A stretch of 64,000 nt of DNA from NCBI GenBank assembly GCA_949358305.1, contig OX442323.1:2108001-2172000 (forward strand). The letters run 5' to 3'. Made by a program: the position numbers and the translations under genes. The notes under the pieces are model-generated. The model saw only the letters and a list, made by a program, of their open reading frames with translations. It was not told the origin of the DNA and did no database searches. Source of the DNA: Strigamia acuminata (taxonomy: Eukaryota; Arthropoda; Chilopoda; Geophilomorpha; Linotaeniidae). Position 1 is the first letter of the stretch. Each line of letters starts with the position of its first letter. Shown piece after piece: positions 55,201-64,000 of this stretch.

Positions 55201-58200
55201 GAAACTCTAATAAAAAAAAATAAATAAATAAATAAATAAATAAATAAATACATAAATACATAAATAAAAATAAATAAATAAATAAATAAATATATAGCAA
55301 CAAACAAATAAATTCACTATACTTCTTTGATATATGTTTGTATTTGACAAGCGGTTTTCGTGCGAGCCCTTGAATTCGTGAAGACCATAATCGGATATTT
55401 GAAGGACCCACCGACTGTCCACTAAACAATTTCTTGGATTTAAATTTCCGTGCGATATTATTTCGCTATCGTGAATATAAGTCATGCCCTGGATAGGAAT
55501 TTTAATTTTATTTTTTTTAAAAATATTTTTAAGAAAAGAAACAAAAAAACTTTTCGCATACTTTGAGTAAATCGGCAACTAACGACGCTATGAACATATT
55601 ATCTAAATGCATATCTTCGTTCTGCATCACATCCTGCGTTAACAAATCACGACATAAATAAATAAAAGTTTTTAAAATACTCGAAATGGCACCTCTAAAC
55701 TTCCTCTAGCGCAATACGGAGTGAAGATACAAACGTTAAACGGCTCAACGCATGCGCCAATAAATGGCACAAGATTGTCGTGTCGTAACTCGCGTACCTA
55801 AACAAAAAGAAATACAATCAATCAACCAATTTAAAACAAAATAACATTCTAACAATACTTGTTTAAGTTCCTTCCTGATACTTCTCGTTAAATCTACACT
55901 TTTCTTATTAATGTGGCTTATTGCCAGTATGCTGCCGCGATACGCACCCACCTCCGTGTAGGCCCGTACGTAAACCGGTGGCTCGGACATGCTTTCCGCT
56001 ATTAATGTACCGAAGATGCTGGACCGGCAAATTTGCACCTAAATTAAACGATTACGACTAATAAATGCAATAGAAAACAACATCTCGCAATAAATAAATC
56101 AAAAATAATTGGCCCAAACACCAAAAACCTCATAAACAGAAACCATCAACTTTAATTCTTTTTATTTTCAATGTTACGCAACGAGACTCGAAGCCGAAAC
56201 TCTCTTATTCCATTCCCAGAAAGTGCTCATGTCATTGACTCAACCGAATCACGTACATTGCATCACAAGTGTTGTTTTTTTTTGTCAATTTCAAGGTTGC
56301 AGAGTTAAAACTCGAATGCCGTTAGATGGCGTAATGCACAGTGTTCAAATAAAAGCACGAACCAGTTGAAACCAAAAGCGATGAACTCATTTAAACTGTA
56401 CTATTCCTAACAAATTGCTAAGCCAAAAAGTTGACTTGATTCGAGAGGATTATTGGAGCAAGATCAAGAAGACACGTTTAATAACCAAGGAGAAAGCAAG
56501 GTTAAATGGATCACCTTAATTGAATTAACCACACCTGAGAATTAACGTGTGGACATTTGACCGCAACACGTGGCAAAGGGAAAAAAATTCACCACGTTTA
56601 GGTATTACGCAACAATGTAATTGAATGGCATTCTAGTGTTAAAATTCCTCACCAGTCGCGCGTAAAGTGCTAACGGTTGTCGACTTTGAGGGTTTTTCTT
56701 TTGATTTATTGCTTTTCATTTAATCCTGTTGTAAAAATTATTTAATATTCAAAGGATGTTGATGCACTCGGAATGATTGCTCGCATACATATTGTTTCAT
56801 CGCTCAACAGTTTACCCTCATGGGCCACGTGCCAAGGCCAAAGAGCGGAGTTTGGAGTTTGCGTCGCTGTCATTGAAGCGCATTTGATGTTGTAAAAATT
56901 TGATTTGTCTCGTTGTAAAAATGGAATTGCTTCCCATAGGAATAGCGTGATTGCTCGGCAGACAAAACGTGCGTTTACAAGTTTGCATTTCTACAAGTAT
57001 TTTATTCTTTTGTTGTGCCGCCATCATGCGTGCTTGTGACGGAACTACTCACTAATTTGTAAATAAATGGTGGCATTATTGACGATTTTGGTTTGTCATT
57101 CTTGCTTTGTGTTTTGTTGTTTGAATTGTGTATTTAACGGAGTGAAAGGAAGAAATTAAAGAGGAGGATCTAGAAACTGTTAGAAATATGAGATTTTCAA
57201 GATCCTGAACACTGATGCGGTAAAAAGGCATTTTAGTAACAAAAAATGGACCTTTTTGCACATAAGAAGGCATTTTTGTACATAAAAGTGGATTTTTTTT
57301 ACATCAAGAAGACATTTTTGCAGATAAAAGAGCATTTTTGGACATAAAAAGAACATTTTTGCACCAAAAATGCATTTTACACGGTTAGAGGTCCGTTAAT
57401 GCGCCTAAAATGCATTTTGGAGAGACTTTTACGATTTTCTATCACAGTTAAAATTGAGAAAAAACCGAGACTGAAATACTCCAAGGTTGAGAAAAATAAA
57501 TTATCAATTTAAATTTAAGAAGTTTGGGAATGAACGTGGCGGTTCGGGCTCATTTAAATCTGACTTACTGTGCTTTTGTTGGCCAGCATCTGATCGGAAT
57601 CCGTAGGAATAATAGTAACATCCTTCATGTCTATCTTCCACAACAAACACGCCAACTCGTGCTCGTATCTGTAATGCCTGAAAATACACAATTGCATTTC
57701 TTGTAATCAAATTGAATAAACATCAGCCACGAGACCATTTGTCAACTCCGAGTGCAAACACTGCATACAAATTGCGTCGTTTTTTTCGTGCCGATAGATA
57801 AAATGAAGATTATGTTAATATTGTTAAAGCAAACAGCATTAAGCAAATCATGTGCATTTAGAGATTTTCTTGATCGACCAACGAGCTGGGAATATTTCAT
57901 TACATCGCTGTGGAAAGCGGTGTCTTGTTCCGTGCTTGATTGGATCAACTTATATGAGTCTGAGAAAACCTCTTTAAAGAGAAATTTGCACCAAAAATCG
58001 TATATTAAATGGCGGGTTGGTAAAAAGGGGTAGGGAATTTAGTGGCTTGTGAATATTACACCACGGTACGTGGAGAATTGCAAACTTAACGTCTTGGTGA
58101 AGAGTTTGAATGAGCTTTTGAGCTCGATTTGCAAGATTACAATTTTTGTGTGTTGGATTTGTAGAAGAGATGGACATTTTGCTTTTTAGAAAATGAAAAA

Positions 58201-59485
58201 AATTGATATTTCAATTTTGTTTTGTTTTGTGTTAGTAGAGTTGGAATTGACGCAGACTGGTAGAGTAATGAGATTAAATAATTGTGTTGCATTGCAGCAA
58301 AGCCAAAGATGAAATGGCAGGCGGAGAATTTTTTTTTTTTTTTTTTTGCTTGTAATTTTAGACGAATGGATATTGAGATATTATGTTTAGAAAACTGTGC
58401 GTTTTATAAGACGTAGAAGAAAAAAATAGAAAGTTTTGAAGAATTAGAAAATAGGAATTTATATGAAACAAAAGAAAATGAGAATTTCGTAAAATTGTAA
58501 TATAGAAAATTGAAGAAAAATGAGAAAAATGGATCAAAATGAGAAAATTGAAGAAAAATGAGAAAAATGGATCAAAATGAGAAAATTGAAGAAAAATGAG
58601 AAAAATGGATCAAAATGAGAAAATTAGAGCAAAATGGATCAAAATGAGAAAATTAAAGAAAAACGGATCAAAATGAGAAAATTAAAGAAAAATGGATCAA
58701 AATAAGAAAATTAGTGAAAAATTAAAGAAAAACGGATCAAAATGAGAAAATTAAAGAAAAATGGATCAAAATAAGAAAATTAGTGAAAAATTAGAGAAGT
58801 GAAAATTGGAGAAAAATGAAAAAACTGGAGAAAGATTAGAAAAGAGAAAATTAGAGAAATAATAGAAAATTGGAGAAATTAGAAATTGAAAAGTTAGAGA
58901 AAAATTAGAAATTGGAAAGTTAGAGAAAAATTAGAAATTGAAAAGTTAGAGAAATATTAGAGAAGTGAAAATTGGAGAGAAATGAGAAAACTGGAGAAAA
59001 ATTAGAAAAGAGAAATTTAGAGAAAAAATAGAAAATAGAAAATTGGAGAAATTAGAAATTGAAAAGTTAGAGAAAAATTAGAACATAGAAAATTGAAGAA
59101 AGATGAGAAAATAGAAAATTGGAGAAAAATGAGAAAATAGAAAATTGGAGAAATTTGAAAATAGAAAATGTGAGAAATTTGAAAATAGAATAAAATTTTG
59201 AAAATATTGAAAAATGGAAATTGATAACATCAAAATACTGATAAAAAAAATAAAATAAAAAAAACGATAAAAAATAAATAAAAAAACAATAAAAATATTC
59301 AATTAATTTACCTGACAACAAAAATAGCAGCAATGATGACGATACAGCCGCAAACACTACAAATCGCTATAACTTTCCAATCAGGTTTCGAAATGCATAT
59401 CTCCCCTTCAAATCCGCAAGGAGGAATGCTGGATGGCGGTTTGTCTCCAATCCAATGAATGGGAAAAGTTAAATCGAATTCCTAA

Positions 59486-59522
<37 letters not shown>

Positions 59523-61859
59523 AATAAAAAAATAAAAAAAATTATAAAACTTTTCACTCGACCTCACATTGATTGAAAAGACTTGAGCAAATACCCCGAA
59601 ATCTTAATAGACCTGCAACCCAACCTCTTTCTCTCACAGAAGGATTTTCAAAACTCAATTACTTTATTTCGCCTAACGATCATCTCTCTGAGCCCCGCAT
59701 TTTCGTCAACAGGAAATATTCACGACCAAAACCTATTATTTCCTACATTCGAACCGGAAAGGGCAATAAAAACTCACTGGAATAGAAGAGTTTTCTCTAT
59801 AGATAAATCCACCGACGGGTTTCATCCTTCGTTTAGCCGGCGAAGTTTCGTCCTCGACTAACGCCAACACAGTATAGTTTCCTTCCGAATCCCCATTTTC
59901 ATCCACAAAAACTGTAGAGCCTTGAATACCTGCCAAACAAATCAAAAATAAAATAAAATAAAAAAATGAAAAAAATGTAAAAAAAAAGTCAAAGTTTTGA
60001 CATTTCTCATCAGAAAAATACATATATCATATTTTCAGAATACAAATTGACCTGCTTACTCTCAAAAGACCGTCCTCTGATGCGATTGAAGATGGCCGTT
60101 CCATTTCGAGGGTCATCTCCCTTCGCCAAAACTTCGCTCAATGCGCGCGCGTAAATCATGACAGCATCGTATGCGTGAGCGGCGTAAATGGGCACCTACA
60201 ACAGATAATTCGGTTACTTTATGTGACAATTCAATAAATCTCCATTCCTTATTCAATTTGGAGCCCCGACAGAGGGGCTCGATACTGAGTTTCTACATTA
60301 TAGTAACTAAACATTCTAAATAAATGGTCTATTTAATACATTTTAAAGAAAAGATGAAATTTTTGATTAGATTTGTTTCATTTTCTTCTAATAATGTTAG
60401 ATTGATGCTAAACTTTAAAAAGAAAATCAATTGAAGCCGCATTCGATGCTTTTTTAAGCATTGGTCACTTTGTAGGTCAATGTTTTTTTCTCAAAAACTA
60501 ATCACTTAAATTTAAGCCGCAATTACAATTTTACTGAAAAAATTGGCGGCATTCACCCCAGTTTACGATAAGGGGCCGTCCATAAATTACGTAACGCTAA
60601 TTTTTGGATTTTTAGACCCCCTCCCCCCTGTAACAAAATCCTAACAAATCCACAAACCCCCTTAGAAAATTATGTAACAAAACTAACCAACCCCCCCCCC
60701 CCCCCCCCAATTTTGATATACAGTATATTAAATACAAATTTAGTACTTTTCAATTTTCTACATTTTCACACTTACATTTTTGTTAATAATTGTTAAAATG
60801 AATATTTCGACTTTAAACTTCATCTTCCCAAGGAAAAAAAAGAATAATAAATCAAGAAGCAATTATTTAAGTTAAATTTTCAAATTTTTAATAAGTAACT
60901 CCCCTTCCCCCCCTAAGACGTTACGTAATTTATGAACGACCCCTAAGTCTGTTGCTTCGTTGCCATGAACCAAAGATAACATGGACACACATCCACTTGA
61001 TCAGTGCGTTTTGCCACCGATGGCGCCACATAATGTATACCCGCACTGTATTCTGGGGTTACGACAGGTAACAAACATGCTTAGTTGGCAAGCAATGTCA
61101 TCCAATCAGCGCACAGAACAACGAATCAATAGGAAATGACACACGGATACGTTTCCATGTTATCCTTGGTTCACGATTAAACTCTTCAACGAAAAGCACA
61201 CTTTTAAGAGAAATTAAATTCGTTTTTGACGCTGTTAAGTGTTATGCGTTATGATTGCGGAGATGCGTTGCAATATTTAGGCAAATAGGATTATAAGCAG
61301 CAGGTTTGTGTTAAATGGGCAAACTTTAGCGATGATTGGAGGTAATTAAGGCTACTTAATTAGGAAAATGGGCACTCTTGCAGTGATTTCATGTTGGTTT
61401 TGAGCAATTAAGACTTAAAGCGAGTCGATTTCACCTGAACTGTGTCGAAGATCTTTTCATTGTAGGGGATTTGAATAAATTTAGCCATTTCGATTTTCAG
61501 CTTCGCTTTGAAGTCGGCGTATTCAGAACTGGTTGCTGCGTACGGCGTCACTTTCAACACTGATCGAAAGGGTTCAGTGATGGATGAAGTTGGGATGTCG
61601 CCATCGATTTCTACGAATTTGTAATCCGATGCTGGAAAAATAGAAAATGCAAAAAATATTCAAACCAAATATTTAAATAATTTTAAAAAGTAATTAAAAT
61701 CAAACTTACGCTGTAACATGTATTGATAGGGCATTGTGAGGTTGTAAACTTCATCGTCCACCGATATAATCACGTAATTGCCGTGCGACAACATGCCTGC
61801 ATTGTACATCAGTCGAACGAAATCCACCAAAGCAATGCTGTCGCCGATGAACACATAAA
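51818..61859 (-). CDS. Receptor guanylate cyclase (17 exons, 5' end missing)
   Basis: A single-pass membrane enzyme making cGMP from GTP. Exons, 5' to 3': 61859-61710, 61631-61435, 60195-60060, 59929-59778, 59481-59312, 57677-57569, 56038-55859, 55797-55693, 55633-55562, 55488-55323, 55206-55057, 54985-54802, 54749-54609, 54547-54424, 53664-53322, 52450-52359, 52297-51818. All junctions are GT-AG and keep phase, giving about 982 residues. Order: extracellular ligand-binding fold, one transmembrane helix, kinase-homology domain, dimerisation helix, cyclase, Ser/Thr/Pro-rich tail. Cyclase residues are intact, including the Glu of [10 protein letters not shown] that selects guanine. It resembles insect Gyc76C and vertebrate natriuretic-peptide receptors. 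Signal peptide and first extracellular exons lie beyond 64000 or in unread intron. Confidence 0.92.
52359..54749 (-). CDS. Guanylate cyclase: dimerisation helix and cyclase exons
   Basis: Exons 54749-54609, 54547-54424, 53664-53322 and 52450-52359. They encode the linker coiled coil ([17 protein letters not shown]), [26 protein letters not shown] (metal-binding Asp), [18 protein letters not shown] (guanine-selecting Glu and second metal Asp region), [26 protein letters not shown] (transition-state Asn and Arg) and [12 protein letters not shown]. The intron 53321-52451 holds a 20-bp minisatellite; the intron 54423-53665 holds a pogo-like element. Confidence 0.92.
52681..53252. repeat. 20-bp minisatellite, about 28.6 identical units
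   Basis: Unit GAAAAAGTGCTATTTCAGAT, 28 full units plus a partial one. The first differs by one base and the rest look identical. It lies in a guanylate cyclase intron. Perfect homogeneity points to recent expansion and makes the true copy number uncertain. Confidence 0.97.
53760..54383. mobile_element. Pogo/Tigger-like non-autonomous element in a guanylate cyclase intron
   Basis: Inverted ends around ACCTCGTTATAACGA (left, 53767 on) and the inverse at the right, ending CGACTG followed by TA, typical of pogo-like elements. The GC-rich middle (53860-54180) is unrelated filler. No transposase. The left tip is degenerate. Confidence 0.65.
54802..56038 (-). CDS. Guanylate cyclase: kinase-homology domain exons
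   Basis: Six exons (56038-55859, 55797-55693, 55633-55562, 55488-55323, 55206-55057, 54985-54802). Motifs in order: [13 protein letters not shown] (the Lys-like strand), [77 protein letters not shown], and [13 protein letters not shown]. The catalytic Asp of true kinases (HRD) is replaced (SHGNLN), so this is the regulatory pseudokinase of the family. Confidence 0.9.
55209..55292. repeat. TAAA microsatellite in a guanylate cyclase intron
   Basis: Runs of AAAT/TAAA with a few ATAC interruptions, between the kinase-homology exons 55323 and 55206. Confidence 0.95.
56039..57568 (-). other. Guanylate cyclase intron
   Basis: A 1.5-kb phase-0 intron. 57230-57370 carries degenerate repeats of about 26 bp (GCATTTTTG plus ACATAAAA). 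No gene or transposon recognised. Confidence 0.6.
57569..57677 (-). CDS. Guanylate cyclase: membrane-proximal cytoplasmic exon
   Basis: Encodes [19 protein letters not shown], the conserved start of the kinase-homology region. Acceptor ATTTTCAG, donor ACA|GTAAGT; joins in phase to 59312 upstream (split Arg codon) and to 56038 downstream. Confidence 0.85.
58380..59290. repeat. Purine-only low-complexity tract in a guanylate cyclase intron
   Basis: About 900 bases of GAGAAAATTGAAGAAAAATG-type repeats on the plus strand, so the transcribed (minus) strand is pyrimidine-rich. Local units of about 38 bp recur several times (58520-58620, 58640-58790). Confidence 0.9.
59312..59481 (-). CDS. Guanylate cyclase: juxtamembrane and transmembrane exon
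   Basis: Encodes [20 protein letters not shown], a cysteine pair typical of the receptor hinge (CGFEGEIC), and the single membrane helix [20 protein letters not shown], ending at donor CAG|GTAAAT. Confidence 0.9.
59778..61859 (-). CDS. Guanylate cyclase: extracellular ligand-binding exons
   Basis: Four exons (61859-61710, 61631-61435, 60195-60060, 59929-59778) encode the second half of a periplasmic-binding-protein-like receptor domain. Recognisable are [26 protein letters not shown], the conserved [16 protein letters not shown] with nearby DPRNGTAIF, and [11 protein letters not shown]. The last exon ends before the membrane-proximal segment. The exon 61631-61435 has no Met and was found from splice signals and phase. 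Confidence 0.85.
60572..60943. mobile_element. PIF/Harbinger-type MITE
   Basis: Inverted ends GGGGCCGTCCATAAATTACG / inverse, flanked by TAA on both sides (60569-60571, 60944-60946), the 3-bp duplication of PIF/Harbinger. Contains a C homopolymer near 60690-60710. Lies in a guanylate cyclase intron. Confidence 0.8.
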
Positions 61860-64000
61860 CTGAAAAATTAACAAAGTTCACCCATTTTTTATTTATTTTT
61901 AATTATATAAGTATATTTATTTGACACGAACAATGGATGAGAAAAGGGCCCCATAAATCATAAATCCATCTCAGATGATGCTGGGCAGTGTCCTCCGGTG
62001 ACAAATGGAAAATTTCTTACTATTTTTTTTTATTTTATAATCCAATCAAACCATTTTTGTTACACACTGTTATTAAGCTCGCTAAAGAACTTGATACAGT
62101 GTTGACAGCATTAAAGAGCCTTGACTTTTGGCCACTGAATGCGAATCAATCATTTCTGAGAGCACGAATAATAAAAAAAAGTCATTCAACTCAGCACATT
62201 GTGAGGGCAGTAAAAGGGTCAGTTTACTTGAAAACAGTAACAAACATCTATCATACCTGTTTTTCTATCATTTTTGTTTTTAGAAAATTCGATTTTTGTG
62301 TGTTATTGAACAAGATAAAAGATAAATTGAAGCCTTGTTTTTGTTTACGAACTAAGCCTGTGGGCTAACAGATGCGCAGACACCTCCTTCTCGCTCATTA
62401 GCGTCACGTGTTTACATAAACCACGAAACCAAAGTTGTTGACCTTCCTCAATGTCTGATTACATGCAAATTAAATGTCTCAACTTATTTAATTAACATAG
62501 ACAGTATTCATGTGAAAAATCTGCAACTTTTACAAAACATTGAGCTTGTTACTAACTCAGGGATGAAAGTAAGCCGGAACCCCCAAAAATGCCGTCGGAA
62601 GTGGATGTGAAGAAAAGGGACAACGTGTTAGCGTTAGCGTAAAACCAAAAGTGGTCCCGTTAAAGTTTGTTTACGGTGTAGGCACACTGCGCCAGGTAGT
62701 GCTCATACATTAATGACATCATAGAAACTCATAATAGTGCTCAACCAACTGCGTTCCATCGAGACATTTTAGACTTCTAAGTTAAACCTGATGTTTAGAA
62801 AGTCTAATGAAACGGTCATGTCTGTCTGTCCATCCGTCGTCATCGATTCCTCCAAAACTATAGCAGCTAGAGCCAAACGGGCAACTGCAATGAACTCAGC
62901 ATACCTATATTACTATCCTAAGGTGTTTTCGTACTTCTCCGACCTCCAGTTTATTAAAAAAACCCGTTTTAGTACACTTTTAGCCTTTTTTTTTATGGAA
63001 ATGACGTCACACGACGTCATTTCCGTAAACGAAGGAAGTACTTTTTTTTACGGAAATGACGTCATATGACAGGGTTTAGAAGTCTAATATGCAATGCTTC
63101 CCTGCATTACAGATGTTTACTTGCTTCTACTTTAACTCCTGTCTGAACTTGACAAAAGGTGCAGATTTAAAGAAAATGCGGAAGTAAAATTTGTTGTTTT
63201 ATGTTAGTAAATTTGTGGAGAGATGTGTGGTTTTGATTGAGAAATCAGGTCTGATGATGCTATCATCATTTGCATGTCTGCAGGAAAACATGATACTGAT
63301 CTCGTCCTGCAAAACAATGCCTATTTGTTTAATACCGTATACAACATTGCATGTAAATGTTGTTAATATACCCGTAGTGCGTGAGAACTATCACTGCTGC
63401 GAAGCTTTGTGCTGAAATGTAAACCCACCAAATTTATTTCCTTTCTTGCCTAATCAGGAAAGAAATAAATTTGTGGTTTCTAAAGGCTTTACATTTAAAT
63501 TTATTTTAATCATATGCAAACACTAGAGCGATTTTTCAAACTGCTTGTGTTTGTATTGCCATTTTACTAGTTACTTTTAGAGTGTTTTCGTACAAAGTAC
63601 CTGCAAAACTAGATTAACCAACCGCTCGTAAATCATTCCTAAGTCTGTGACATCGAGATTATATTATGTACACTATTTTCCCTTAGTTTTACACTAAAAA
63701 TCCCTGGCTTTTACATTCACTGATTTTTTTTGTGATATCACAAAACCGAAACAGAAACATTTAAAACACGACTTTTAGACTTCTAAACTCTATGTTTAGA
63801 AAGTCTAATAAAACGGTTCTGTCCGTCCGTCCGTCCGTCCGTCTGTCTGTCCGCATCAACTCCTCCCACTTATCTCAACTTTAAGTTACTCGATTCAACT
63901 TTCTACGTTCTTTCTACTTTAAAAACATACACAATGAATAGCGCTTTAAAAAAAATAAAACTCACTTCTCGTCTTCCTGTATGTTTTCTCTATAGTCTCT
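61860..64000 (-). other. Guanylate cyclase 5' intron/right edge
   Basis: No exon of the receptor's N-terminal half is recognised. It holds the MITE at 62768-63090 and the start of a related copy at about 63768. Confidence 0.55.
62768..63090. mobile_element. MITE with TTTAGACTTCTAA ends and CRE palindromes
   Basis: Left TTTAGACTTCTAA and right TTAGAAGTCTAA are inverse. A GTCTGTCTGTCC tract follows the left end. 62998-63065 holds three TGACGTCA sites, two of them forming a perfect 12-bp hairpin. A second copy of the left end (TTTAGACTTCTAA then TGTTTAGAAAGTCTAATAAA) starts at about 63774 and runs off the window. Confidence 0.65.

Noticed and set aside
61988-62368. 126-codon plus-strand frame
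   Set aside because: Begins without a good ATG, resembles no known protein and lies in an AT-rich intron of the opposite-strand gene.

Overview
The window is invertebrate nuclear DNA, most likely from an arthropod or another ecdysozoan. It is AT-rich, its genes have GT-AG introns, and it carries DUF229-family genes together with arthropod-style Copia, Gypsy, MULE, hAT, mariner, pogo and Harbinger elements. A run of exactly 200 N (38787-38986) marks a scaffold gap, so this is a draft assembly. The species cannot be named from the sequence alone.

Host genes. (1) The 5' end of an SLC26A11-type anion transporter is on the minus strand (three coding exons, 1763-4929); the rest lies left of the window. 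(2) A tandem cluster of three DUF229 genes is on the plus strand. Copy 1 (25093-28517) is intact. Copy 2 (33406-37592) is broken by an in-frame TGA and by a hAT element inside exon 2. Copy 3 (46130-47560) has only the last exon. (3) A receptor guanylate cyclase is on the minus strand (17 exons, 51818-61859). It has ligand-binding, transmembrane, kinase-homology, cyclase and C-terminal tail regions, and its first exons lie beyond the right edge. All exon junctions I propose keep the reading phase.

Mobile DNA. From 8935 to 22696 there is a nested stack of LTR retrotransposons. Copia-A (minus, 5-bp duplication GTAAT) contains Copia-B (plus). Copia-B's gag is split by Copia-C (minus, duplication CCAAC) and its protease region is split by Gypsy-D (minus, duplication GCGTG). 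LTR differences fall from 3/216 in A to 1/305 in C to 0/303 in D, which agrees with the nesting order. Gypsy-D looks intact. To the left is a MULE with long G/C-tract terminal inverted repeats and a broken SWIM-finger transposase (7980-8900). Two solo LTRs with 4-bp duplications lie at 30522-31605 and 31794-32480. A partial Gypsy element (Gypsy-E) runs from the gap to 45654.

Most unusual material. Gypsy-E carries a spliced, RS-rich accessory gene between pol and the 3' LTR (41563-44400), encoding about 827 residues that I do not recognise. Its LTR contains a run of stem-loops (45114-45367). Five of these share a core of a two-base bulge, GAG and CTC, while their outer stems differ completely in sequence and still pair. 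The wobble pairs are all G-U on the element's sense strand, which points to selected RNA structure. Related LTRs in the window carry another array of short hairpins with CGGA/TCCG arms.
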